From CAMLIZ01 sp036231905 (lineage in GTDB: Bacteria; Pseudomonadota; Gammaproteobacteria; Burkholderiales; Burkholderiaceae_C), in assembly GCF_036231905.1 (NCBI RefSeq), contig NZ_JAZARE010000004.1, positions 62,001 to 126,000 on the forward strand: a stretch of 64,000 bases of DNA. Reading direction: 5' to 3'. This document shows positions 36,832 through 44,256 of the stretch, one piece after another. The notes beneath the pieces are model-generated. The model had not been told where the DNA came from and made no database searches. It saw only the letters and a list, made by a program, of their open reading frames with translations. Each line of letters starts with the position of its first letter. Positions within the stretch are counted from its first letter, which is position 1. The translations under genes and the position numbers were made by a program.

Positions 36832-37428
36832 CTGCACTCCTCACGCGGCCTTTGTGTGGGGCCGCGCACGATCACATCGCCTGCCGCCGAAAAAGCGGTA
36901 GGGCGACTCACCGACGCACGAGAAACGCGAAGAAAAAACCGTGGAAGGAATCGCCCTGGACTGCGGTGGATCGGTCAGCCGATCACGGTGCAGCGTTGGC
37001 GCGTGTGCCGCGGTGACGGTGCCCGGGCAGCGGCCCGCACCGGCCCCGGCGCCGCGGATCGCGCAGCGGGTCCCGCACGCAGCGCGCAGCCACGCCGGCT
37101 ACAGGCCGGGGCTGCGGGGCGCACAGGGGGGAGGTGGAGGCGGACGCCATGGGCGGGGTCACTGGGGCATTTGCAAACCGCAGCCCCTGGCTTGGGAGCC
37201 TGTTTCTGCGGTCGGTCAACCTTGTTCTTCCTGCTGGTTGGCAGGGGTTTTTTCGACTCGGGTCTCTTCCACCCGCCTCGTCTCGGCCGCCCAGTCACTC
37301 GGGGACTGAAGGCCCGCCGGAAGGCGGCAGGTGTTGCATCACCAATCGTTCCGCTTTCGCGAAACGGCCCACGTTGCTCTGCAGGTGCCCAGGTAAACTC
37401 TGAAAAATCAAGCACTTACAACGAAAAC
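36832..37428. other. Divergent rne/rluC region, long rne leader
   Basis: About 600 bp with no gene I can support. On the minus strand it would be the 5' leader of rne; E. coli rne has a long leader used for autoregulation, so length alone fits. The middle (about 37010-37140) is extremely GC-rich with many self-complementary blocks. Weaker GC and A/T runs occur near rluC. A hairpin with a T-run on the plus strand and a TATAAT on the minus strand are listed separately. Confidence 0.6.
37228..37253 (+). terminator. Terminator-like hairpin in the rne/rluC region
   Basis: TTCCTGC (37228-37234) pairs with GCAGGGG (37241-37247) with two G-U pairs and a 6-nt loop, followed by six T (37248-37253). 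On the plus strand it looks like an intrinsic terminator although no gene precedes it; read on the minus strand it would be a hairpin preceded by six A inside the rne leader. Confidence 0.4.
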
Positions 37429-38439
37429 GTGGTCCGGCGGATTATAGGGGCGAAAACTTCGCCTGATATCGGGAAAGTCGAGCCCCTTTCCGCTGCCTTA
37501 CCCGAGGTTCGCCGGGTCACGGTGGACGAGGCGGGCGAAGGCCAGCGGCTGGACAACTTCCTGATCCGCCTGCTCAAGGGCGTGCCCAAGACCTTGGTGT
37601 ACCGGGTGATCCGCTCGGGCGAGGTGCGGGTGAACAAGGGCCGCGCGGCGGCCGACACCCGCCTGGCCCTCGGTGACGAGGTGCGGGTGCCGCCGGTGCG
37701 GGTGGCCGACCGCAGCCACAAGGCGCCTGCGCCCGCACGTGAATTTCCGGTGCTGTTCGAGGACGAGCACCTGCTGTGCGTGGACAAACCCGCGGGTGTG
37801 GCGGTGCACGGTGGCAGCGGCGTGAGTTTTGGCGTGATCGAGCAGCTGCGTCAGGCGCGGCCGCAGGCGAAGTTCCTGGAGCTGGTGCATCGGCTGGACA
37901 AGGAAACATCGGGCCTGCTGCTGATCGCCAAGAAGCGCAGCGCGCTCACCGCGCTGCAGGACCAGTTCCGCAGCCGGGAGACCGGCAAGACCTACGCGGC
38001 GCTGGTGCGTGGCAGCTGGCCGGCCAATCGCAAGGTCATCGACGTGGCGCTGCACAAGTTCCTCACCGGCGAGGGCGAGCGCCGGGTGCGGGCGGTGGAC
38101 GCCGATGCCGACGAAGGCAAACGCTCCATCACGCTGGTGCAGGTGGTGCAAAGCCTGCGGGACTTCAGTTTGCTGGACGTGACCATCAAGACCGGCCGCA
38201 CGCATCAGATCCGGGTGCATCTGGCGCATGAGGGCCATCCGATCGTGGGTGACGACAAATACGGCGACTTCGAGCTGAACAAGGCGTTGGCCCGCGGGCA
38301 GGCCGTGCCGGGTCTGCGGTTCGAGCGCATGTTCCTGCACGCCCGGCGGCTCGCCTTCGACCATCCGGCCAGTGGGGAACGCATCGAGCTGCACGCGGGC
38401 CTGCCGCCCGAGTGCGCCACACTCCTGAAACACCTATGA
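37429..38439 (+). CDS. rluC: 23S rRNA pseudouridine synthase RluC
   Basis: From a GTG at 37429 the protein has 336 residues. RluC modifies U955, U2504 and U2580 of 23S rRNA. The S4-like domain (RLDNFLIRLLKGVPKTLVYR, SGEVRVNKGRA) comes first, then the catalytic loop HRLDKETSGLLL with its Asp, and GRTHQIRVHLAHEGHPIVGD. The start is uncertain: no ATG lies upstream of the S4 domain and no clear ribosome binding site exists; the frame is open far upstream, antisense to rne, which is not coding. A -10-like TAAACT lies at 37394-37399. It overlaps the HAD gene by 4 bp. Confidence 0.9.
   Translation: MVRRIIGAKTSPDIGKVEPLSAALPEVRRVTVDEAGEGQRLDNFLIRLLKGVPKTLVYRVIRSGEVRVNKGRAAADTRLALGDEVRVPPVRVADRSHKAPAPAREFPVLFEDEHLLCVDKPAGVAVHGGSGVSFGVIEQLRQARPQAKFLELVHRLDKETSGLLLIAKKRSALTALQDQFRSRETGKTYAALVRGSWPANRKVIDVALHKFLTGEGERRVRAVDADADEGKRSITLVQVVQSLRDFSLLDVTIKTGRTHQIRVHLAHEGHPIVGDDKYGDFELNKALARGQAVPGLRFERMFLHARRLAFDHPASGERIELHAGLPPECATLLKHL
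37441..37469 (-). promoter_or_regulatory. Candidate rne promoter
   Basis: On the minus strand a perfect TATAAT (37446-37441) has only a weak -35 (ATATCA, 37469-37464) 17 bp upstream. It would give rne a leader of about 600 nt and lies inside the first codons of rluC as annotated. Confidence 0.4.
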
Positions 38440-39101
38440 GCACCTCCCCGCGCCGCTTCGACCTGATCGTGTTCGACTGGGACGGCACGCTGTTCGATTC
38501 CACCGCGCTCATCGTGCACAGCATCCAGGCCGCCTGCCGCGACCTGGGCGTGGCGGTGCCGAGCGACCAGCGTGCCGCATACGTGATCGGCCTGGGCCTG
38601 CAGGACGCACTGCGGTATGCCGTGCCGGGGCTGCCCGCGTCGCGCTACCCCGAGCTGGGCGAGCGCTATCGCCACCACTACGTGGCGCAGCAGCATGCGC
38701 TCATGCTGTTCGACGGCGTGCTGCCGATGCTGCATGCGCTGAAGGCGCGTCACCACTGGCTGGCGGTGGCCACCGGCAAGAGCCGGCGCGGCCTCGACGA
38801 GGCGCTCAACACGGCGCAGCTCAAGGGTGTGTTCGACGGCACCCGCACCGCCGACGAAACCGCGTCCAAGCCCGATCCCACCATGCTGCTGGAACTGATG
38901 CGCGAGTTTGGCGCCGAGCCGCAACGCACCTTGATGGTCGGCGACACCACGCACGACCTGCAGCTGGCGCTCAACGCCGGCACGCCGCGTGTGGCGGTGA
39001 GCTACGGCGCCCACGAGCCGGGTGCCTTCCGTGCCTTCGAGCCGCTGCACATCGCCCACTCCACGCTGGACCTGCAGCAGTGGCTGCTCGCCCACGCCTG
39101 A
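38436..39101 (+). CDS. HAD-superfamily phosphatase, phosphoglycolate phosphatase-like
   Basis: 221 residues. Motif I is VFDWDGTLFDST, motif II lies in AVATGKSRRG, the lysine is in SKPDP and motif III is MVGDTTHDL. The Gph-like cap (about residues 20-85) is helical. The substrate may be phosphoglycolate or another small phosphate ester; sequence alone cannot decide. It overlaps rluC by 4 bp; the rluC-HAD pair is common in Burkholderiales. Confidence 0.85.
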   Translation: MSTSPRRFDLIVFDWDGTLFDSTALIVHSIQAACRDLGVAVPSDQRAAYVIGLGLQDALRYAVPGLPASRYPELGERYRHHYVAQQHALMLFDGVLPMLHALKARHHWLAVATGKSRRGLDEALNTAQLKGVFDGTRTADETASKPDPTMLLELMREFGAEPQRTLMVGDTTHDLQLALNAGTPRVAVSYGAHEPGAFRAFEPLHIAHSTLDLQQWLLAHA

Positions 39102-39106
39102 ATGCC

Positions 39107-39541
39107 ATGCAGGCCGCCGACAAGGTTGCTGCTCCCGACCCTGGCCTGTGGCTGTGTGCCGGCAGTGCGCTACAAGACGGCGGCAAGGCCCTGGTTTTCG
39201 ACGTGCTGGAATACGGTGCCCCGGCGCGCGCTTTTGCTTTGCGCTTCGGCGGCCGTGTGGTCTGTTACCTCAATCGCTGCCTGCACGTGCCGGTGGAACT
39301 CGACTGGCAGCCGGGTGAATTCCTCGACAGCGACCGGCGCTGGATCATCTGCTCCATCCACGGTGCCACCTACGAACCGTCGGACGGCCGCTGCGTGGGC
39401 GGGCCCTGCGGCCGCGGCCGCCTCGCACCCGTGCGGGTGGAGGAGCGTGACGGGCAGGTCTATTGGTATCCTTCCCGCGACATCCGGCCCGTGGCCATTG
39501 CCACGCCGGCTTCCCTGACGAAAGCTCCCGATGAACAGTGA
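39107..39541 (+). CDS. Small Rieske [2Fe-2S] protein
   Basis: 144 residues. The cluster ligands are Cys58-x-His60 and Cys82-x-x-His85 (CLH and CSIHG). No oxygenase domain, signal peptide or membrane span is present, so it is a free cytoplasmic Rieske ferredoxin-like protein. A second pair of cysteines (CVGGPCGRG) follows the cluster. Partner and role are unknown; it overlaps the S49 peptidase gene by 11 bp. The ATG at 39107 is five bases after the HAD stop. Confidence 0.8.
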   Translation: MQAADKVAAPDPGLWLCAGSALQDGGKALVFDVLEYGAPARAFALRFGGRVVCYLNRCLHVPVELDWQPGEFLDSDRRWIICSIHGATYEPSDGRCVGGPCGRGRLAPVRVEERDGQVYWYPSRDIRPVAIATPASLTKAPDEQ

Positions 39542-40577
39542 CGACGACACCCGCCCGGGCGACGCCACGGGCACGCCCGCGCCTATCCCCCCCGCTCCTG
39601 CGCCCAGCGCCGCCCGCCCGTCCGCGCCTGCGGCGGAGCCCGCTGCCACCGCCGTGAGCCGCTATGAGCCGGTGCTGGAACAGCTGGCGCGCGACATGTT
39701 GCGCGAGCGCCGCAGCGACCGGCGCTGGCGCCTGGTGGTGCGCTTGCTGTGGCTGGGCGTCTTCATGGCGGTGGCCTGGGCACTGCTGGCGCAGAAGGCG
39801 CATACCACCGCACCCAGCGGCCCGCACACCGCGCTGATCGAGGTGCGCGGCGAGATCGCCGGCGAGTCCGATGCGAGCGCCGAGAACCTGGTGGCCGCGC
39901 TCAAGAGCGCCTTTGAGGACCGCACGGCCCAGGCCGTGGTGTTGCGCTTCAACTCACCCGGCGGCAGCCCGGTGCAGGCCGGCATCGTCAACGACGAGAT
40001 CCGGCGCCTGAAGGCCATCCACAAGAAGAAGGTGTACGCGGTGGTCGAGGAGATGTGCGCGTCGGGGGCCTACTACATCGCGGTGGCGGCGGACGAGATC
40101 TATGTCGACAAGGCCTCCATCGTCGGATCCATCGGCGTGCTGATGGACGGCTTTGGGTTCACCGGGGCCATGGAGAAGGTGGGCGTGGAACGCCGCCTGC
40201 TCACCGCCGGCGCCAACAAGGGCATGCTGGATCCGTTCTCTCCGGTCAAGCCGGAGCAGCTGGCGTTCGCGCAGGCCATGCTGGACCAGATCCACCAGCA
40301 GTTCATCAAGGTCGTCAAGGAAGGCCGTGGCTCGCGCCTGAAGGAGACGCCGGAAACCTTCTCCGGCCTGTTCTGGGACGGTGAGCAGGCGGTCAAGCAA
40401 GGCCTGGCCGACAAGTTCGGCAACCTGGACTACGTGGCCCGTGAAGTGGTCAAGGCCGAGGAGGTCGTGGACTACACGCCGAAGGAAAACGTGGCTGAAC
40501 GCCTGGCCAAGCGCTTCGGTGCGTCCATCGGCGAGGGCGCGGTCAAGGCGCTGCACGCGATGGGCCGGCTGCGTTGA
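39531..40577 (+). CDS. S49 family peptidase (SppA/SohB-like)
   Basis: 348 residues. A disordered Pro/Ala-rich N terminus (about 1-45) is followed by one membrane helix (about 68-87) and the S49 domain. The nucleophile is Ser178 in EEMCASGAYY and the general base Lys230 in GANKGMLDPF; GGSPVQAG and KASIVGSIGVL are also typical. Family members degrade cleaved signal peptides in the membrane. It is half the length of E. coli SppA, as expected for the single-domain form. Confidence 0.9.
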   Translation: MNSDDDTRPGDATGTPAPIPPAPAPSAARPSAPAAEPAATAVSRYEPVLEQLARDMLRERRSDRRWRLVVRLLWLGVFMAVAWALLAQKAHTTAPSGPHTALIEVRGEIAGESDASAENLVAALKSAFEDRTAQAVVLRFNSPGGSPVQAGIVNDEIRRLKAIHKKKVYAVVEEMCASGAYYIAVAADEIYVDKASIVGSIGVLMDGFGFTGAMEKVGVERRLLTAGANKGMLDPFSPVKPEQLAFAQAMLDQIHQQFIKVVKEGRGSRLKETPETFSGLFWDGEQAVKQGLADKFGNLDYVAREVVKAEEVVDYTPKENVAERLAKRFGASIGEGAVKALHAMGRLR

Positions 40578-40601
40578 GCCCTGGCTGAAGAAGGATTCCT
40601 C

Positions 40602-42095
40602 ATGAGCGCCCTTCATCCCCACTACGACGCCCTGGTCCAGCTGCACACGCGGATGCACCACCTCAGCCACCTGCAGTCCATCGCCTGGTGGGACCAGGCG
40701 TGCAACATGCCGCCCAAGGGCCAGCAGGCGCGTGCCGCCGCGCTGGCGGAGATTGCCGCGCTGCTGCATCGCATGGGCACCGATCCCCAGCTGGCAGCCC
40801 AGCTGCAGCGCGCCGAACAGGAGCCGCTGGACGAACTGCAGCGCGCCAACCTACGTGAGATGCAGCGCCAGTGGCGCAACGCGAACGCACTGCCCGAGTC
40901 GCTGGTGCAGGCCAAGACCCTGGCCACCTCGCGTTGCGAACACGCGTGGCGTCAGCAGCGGCCGGCCAACGACTGGACTGGCTTCCTGGAAAACTTTCGC
41001 CCGGTGCTGCGCGCAGCGCGTGAGGAGGCCGCACTGCTGGCCGCCCAGAGCGGCCTGCGCCCCTACGACGCCTTGATGGACCGCTACGAACCCGGCATGC
41101 GCAGCGAAACCGTGGAGCGGGTGTTTGGCGAGCTCAAGGGCTGGCTGCCCGGGCTGATCGCCCAGGTGACCGAGCGCCAGCAGCGCGAGCCGGTGCGCCG
41201 GCCCTCCGGCCCGTTCCCCAAGGCTGCACAACGCGCGCTCAGTCTCGACGTGATGCAGCTGCTGCAGTTCGACTTCGATGGCGGTCGGCTGGACGAAAGC
41301 ACGCATCCGTTTTCCGGCGGTGTGCCGGAGGACGTGCGCCTGACCACGCGCTACGGCGAGAGCGACTTCGTGCAGAGCCTGATGGGCACCATCCACGAGA
41401 CCGGCCATGCGCGCTACGAGCAGAACCTGCCGCGCGAGCTGCTGGGCCAGCCGATCGCGCAGGCGCGTTCCATGGCATTGCACGAGAGCCAAAGCCTGAG
41501 CTTCGAGATGCAGCTGGGCTGCAGCCGGCCGTTCGCCGGCCTGCTGGCGCCGCTGATGGCCCGCCACCTCGGCGCCGATCCGGCGTACGAGGCAGACAAC
41601 CTGCACCGGCTGCTGACGCGCGTGCAGCCCGGTTTCATTCGGGTCGACGCCGACGAGGTCACCTACCCGGCCCACGTGATCCTGCGCTTCGAGATCGAGC
41701 GGGCGCTGATCGAGGGCGACATCGAGGCCGAGGACATCCCGGCGTTGTGGGACGAGCGCATGCAGGCGCTGCTGGGGGTGGACACGCGCGGCAACTACCG
41801 CAACGGCTGCCTGCAGGACGTGCACTGGCCGGAGGCGCTGTTCGGCTACTTCCCCTGCTACACGCTGGGGGCCATGTATGCGGCGCAATGGTTTGCCGCC
41901 ATCCGGCGCCAGACGCCGGAGCTGGATGCGCGCATCGCGGCCGGCGACCTGTCACCGGTGTTCGACTGGCTGCGCGACAACATCTGGTCGCAAGGCAGCC
42001 GCTGGACCACCGACGAGCTGGCCGTGCGGGCCAGCGGCGAGCCGCTCAACCCGGCGCACTTCAGGGCGCACCTCGAAGCGCGCTACCTCGGCTGA
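40602..42095 (+). CDS. M32 carboxypeptidase
   Basis: 497 residues, all-helical zinc carboxypeptidase of the Thermus carboxypeptidase 1 type. The zinc motif is HETGH at residues 265-269, with the third ligand Glu295 in ALHESQS. LTTRYGESDF and RNGCLQDVHWPEALFGYFPCYTLG (cited here as RNGCLQDVHW and YFPCYTLGA) are further M32 signatures. It is cytoplasmic and removes C-terminal residues from peptides. It lies 24 bp after the S49 gene and is convergent with the patatin gene. Confidence 0.93.
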   Translation: MSALHPHYDALVQLHTRMHHLSHLQSIAWWDQACNMPPKGQQARAAALAEIAALLHRMGTDPQLAAQLQRAEQEPLDELQRANLREMQRQWRNANALPESLVQAKTLATSRCEHAWRQQRPANDWTGFLENFRPVLRAAREEAALLAAQSGLRPYDALMDRYEPGMRSETVERVFGELKGWLPGLIAQVTERQQREPVRRPSGPFPKAAQRALSLDVMQLLQFDFDGGRLDESTHPFSGGVPEDVRLTTRYGESDFVQSLMGTIHETGHARYEQNLPRELLGQPIAQARSMALHESQSLSFEMQLGCSRPFAGLLAPLMARHLGADPAYEADNLHRLLTRVQPGFIRVDADEVTYPAHVILRFEIERALIEGDIEAEDIPALWDERMQALLGVDTRGNYRNGCLQDVHWPEALFGYFPCYTLGAMYAAQWFAAIRRQTPELDARIAAGDLSPVFDWLRDNIWSQGSRWTTDELAVRASGEPLNPAHFRAHLEARYLG

Positions 42096-42099
42096 CGCG

Positions 42100-43353
42100 T
42101 CAGCCGCGGCCCGGCTGCGGCAGGGCCTGCTCCAGGTCGTTGAGTACCTCTTCCAGGCGCTTGACCGCGCGGCCCAGGCGCTGTGAAGGCCGGCGCTTTT
42201 CGATCAGGTGGCGCTGCGTGTCGTCCAGTACCGCATCGTTCAGCGTCACGCCGTGGCGTGCCAGCTGCCGGCCGAGCACCGTGCGGCGCGAGCGCAGCAT
42301 CTCGCGCGTGCGCTGGTAGGCGTGTTCGGCCAGCACCCGGCGTTGCGACACGCTGAAGGTGTTGGCCAGGAACATCTCCGGATCGCGCTGGTCGGGCTCG
42401 AACAGCACGATGTCGACATGCGGGTGGCTGCGGTCGTAGCCCATCATGCCGAGCTCCAGCCGCGAGTGGATCAGCGAGCGGAAGGTCTGCGACAGCACCA
42501 CCGGCAAGCCACCCTCCACCAGCCGGGGGATGCGTTCCTCGCCGCCGGACAGCACCCGGTGCTCCGGCGCCTGCTTGGCATTGAACGGCACCAGCGGGTT
42601 CAGGCAGAGCACCAGGTCCATGCCTTCGTCCAGCAGCACACGCGCATGCAGCGTCTTCTTCAGCGCGCCATCGACATAGAAATGCCCGTCGATCTCCACC
42701 GGCGGAAACAGGCCGGGCAGGGCAGCGCTGGCCTGCACCGCGCGTGAGATCGGCAGGTTGTCCCAACCCGGCTGGCCAAACGGTGCCGCCTGGCCGCTGT
42801 CCAGGTCGGTGGCCACCAGGACCAGCTTGCGCTTCAGGTCCTGGAACCGGTTGGTGCGCCCGGGCGCCGAGAACACACGCCGCAGCTGTGCTTCCAGCGG
42901 CGCGTTGGTGAACAGGCCGGTGGGCAGCGCCCGCCCCAGGCGCTCCACCGCGCCCAGCAGGGAGCGGCGCTTGAAGGCATATCGCAGAGCGGCCTGGGCG
43001 GCCAGGCCGGGCACCGTGGCCAGCCGCTGGGCGAACTCGCTCCAGGCGGGCCGCAGCAACAGGGACGGACGGAACACATCGGCCTGCGCCCCGTCGTTCT
43101 CGATGAAGGAGGCGCAGAGTTCGCGCGGCCGCATGCCGTTGGCCAGCCCGGCGGCGATGAAACCGCCGGCCGACACGCCCACGTAGCAGTCGAGGTCGGC
43201 GAAGTCCAGGCCCTGCAGCGCTTCGTCCAGCGCGCAGAGCGCGCCGATTTCGTAGATGGCGCCCAGCGGGCCGCCGCCGGCCAGGGCGAGGCCGATGCGC
43301 GAGGGCGAACGGGTGCGGGACGGGGAACGAGAACGAGAGGGATGCGACGACAT
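42100..43353 (-). CDS. Patatin-like phospholipase
   Basis: 417 residues. The oxyanion loop is ALAGGGPLGAIYE, the nucleophile elbow GVSAGG with Ser61, and the Asp of the dyad is Asp228 in YVDGALKK. The C-terminal part is helical and basic. The first 19 residues are nearly all Ser, Arg, Pro and His, unlike any signal peptide; a later start is possible but no ATG lies before the loop. It likely cleaves acyl esters of lipids. It stands beside a phasin and a fatty acyl reductase gene, so a role in storage-lipid turnover is possible. Confidence 0.88.
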   Translation of the reverse strand: MSSHPSRSRSPSRTRSPSRIGLALAGGGPLGAIYEIGALCALDEALQGLDFADLDCYVGVSAGGFIAAGLANGMRPRELCASFIENDGAQADVFRPSLLLRPAWSEFAQRLATVPGLAAQAALRYAFKRRSLLGAVERLGRALPTGLFTNAPLEAQLRRVFSAPGRTNRFQDLKRKLVLVATDLDSGQAAPFGQPGWDNLPISRAVQASAALPGLFPPVEIDGHFYVDGALKKTLHARVLLDEGMDLVLCLNPLVPFNAKQAPEHRVLSGGEERIPRLVEGGLPVVLSQTFRSLIHSRLELGMMGYDRSHPHVDIVLFEPDQRDPEMFLANTFSVSQRRVLAEHAYQRTREMLRSRRTVLGRQLARHGVTLNDAVLDDTQRHLIEKRRPSQRLGRAVKRLEEVLNDLEQALPQPGRG

Positions 43354-43442
43354 GCGGACCAGTCTAGGCAGCGGCGTGCCCGGAGCTTTTGACGCGCGGC
43401 TCTAAACCGGCTCGGGATTCACCCTCTCCGCACAAACGACAA

Positions 43443-43461
43443 GGGGGCGCGCTGCGCCCCC
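43443..43461 (-). terminator. Hairpin terminator after the phasin gene
   Basis: GGGGGCGC (43443-43450) and GCGCCCCC (43454-43461) form a perfect 8-bp stem with a 3-nt loop, 22 bp after the phasin stop. The T-rich tail on the minus strand is weak (TTGTCGTTT). Confidence 0.6.
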
Positions 43462-43482
43462 TGGAGACCGGCGATACGGCGA

Positions 43483-44016
43483 TCAGGCCGCAGCCGACTT
43501 GCGGGCCGCGGCGCGCTTGCCTGCGGGCTTGGCAACGCCATTCGCCTTCGCGGCCGGCTTGGCCGGGGTGCTGGCCGCGCGCGGCGCCTTCGACAGCTTG
43601 GCCACTTGCGCGCTCAGCTCGTCCACCCGCTGCACCAGCGCGTCGATGTCCTTGCTGGAGGGCACGCCCAGCTTGTTCAGCGCCTTGGACACGCGGTCCT
43701 CGAAGATGGACTCGAGCTTGTCCCACTGCTGGCCGGCCTTGCTGGTCACACCTTCGGCCAGGTTGCTCATCTTGCCGGTGACGTCGCCGATGCGCTCTTC
43801 GGCCACGGCCTGCGTCTTGCGCTGCAGGCTCACGCCTTCCTTGACCAGCGCTTCGAAGACCTTGCCGCCTTCTTCCTGCGCCTTGGCAAAGGCGCCCAGG
43901 CCGGCCAGCCAGATCTGCTGGGCCGAATCCTTCACCGTCTGCGCGATCTGGCTGTCGAGCAAACCTGCGGCCGACACCGTCTTCTTTTCTGCCATCTTCT
44001 GAAGCTTCTTGACCAT
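43483..44016 (-). CDS. Phasin family granule-associated protein
   Basis: 177 residues. The phasin domain (about 15-125: DSQIAQTVKDSAQQIWLAGL, FEALVKEGVSL) is an amphipathic helix that coats polyhydroxyalkanoate granules. The C-terminal 50 residues are Ala/Lys/Pro-rich (PAKPAAKANG, ARKSAAA), like the histone-like tail of PhaF, which tethers granules to DNA. The ATG at 44016 has AGAGGAA upstream; longer frames exist but cover the promoter. Divergent from the acyl reductase gene. Confidence 0.88.
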   Translation of the reverse strand: MVKKLQKMAEKKTVSAAGLLDSQIAQTVKDSAQQIWLAGLGAFAKAQEEGGKVFEALVKEGVSLQRKTQAVAEERIGDVTGKMSNLAEGVTSKAGQQWDKLESIFEDRVSKALNKLGVPSSKDIDALVQRVDELSAQVAKLSKAPRAASTPAKPAAKANGVAKPAGKRAAARKSAAA

Positions 44017-44078
44017 GATGCGATTCCTCTGTCGTTCCATCACCGGGTGGGCGCAGCGCCACGACCTGCACGCCGCAT

Positions 44079-44115
44079 GCTGTGCACTATAGGCAGCGCC
44101 CTTGGAGCGCACAGC
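44079..44115. repeat. Inverted repeat in the phasin/acyl reductase divergent region
   Basis: GCTGTGC (44079-44085) and GCACAGC (44109-44115) are exact reverse complements, enclosing a smaller GCGC-CCTTGGA-GCGC hairpin. A minus-strand TATAGT (44092-44087) lies between the arms and could be the phasin -10, so the repeat may be an operator. No confident promoter was seen for the plus-strand gene. Confidence 0.35.
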
Positions 44116-44256
44116 CTAATTGTCTAGTGAGCGGGCTCTATGGTGACGCAGCGACGAACCCCCTCGGCTTGGGGTTAGCGCGCAGCGGGGCCACAGGGCG
44201 GCTTGGTCAGAATAGGCGGCTCACCCATATCCAATCAACCCGAGGAGGATCCCCGC

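Noticed and set aside
37228..37253. End of a small RNA gene on the plus strand
   Set aside because: The hairpin and T-run look right, but I could not find a promoter on the plus strand within the preceding 200 bp; kept only as a terminator-like element.
34735..37428. Open frame on the plus strand across rne that runs into rluC (together over 1,200 codons)
   Set aside because: Only the part from about 37429 is family sequence (RluC). The rest is antisense to the well-supported rne gene and has no recognisable domain.
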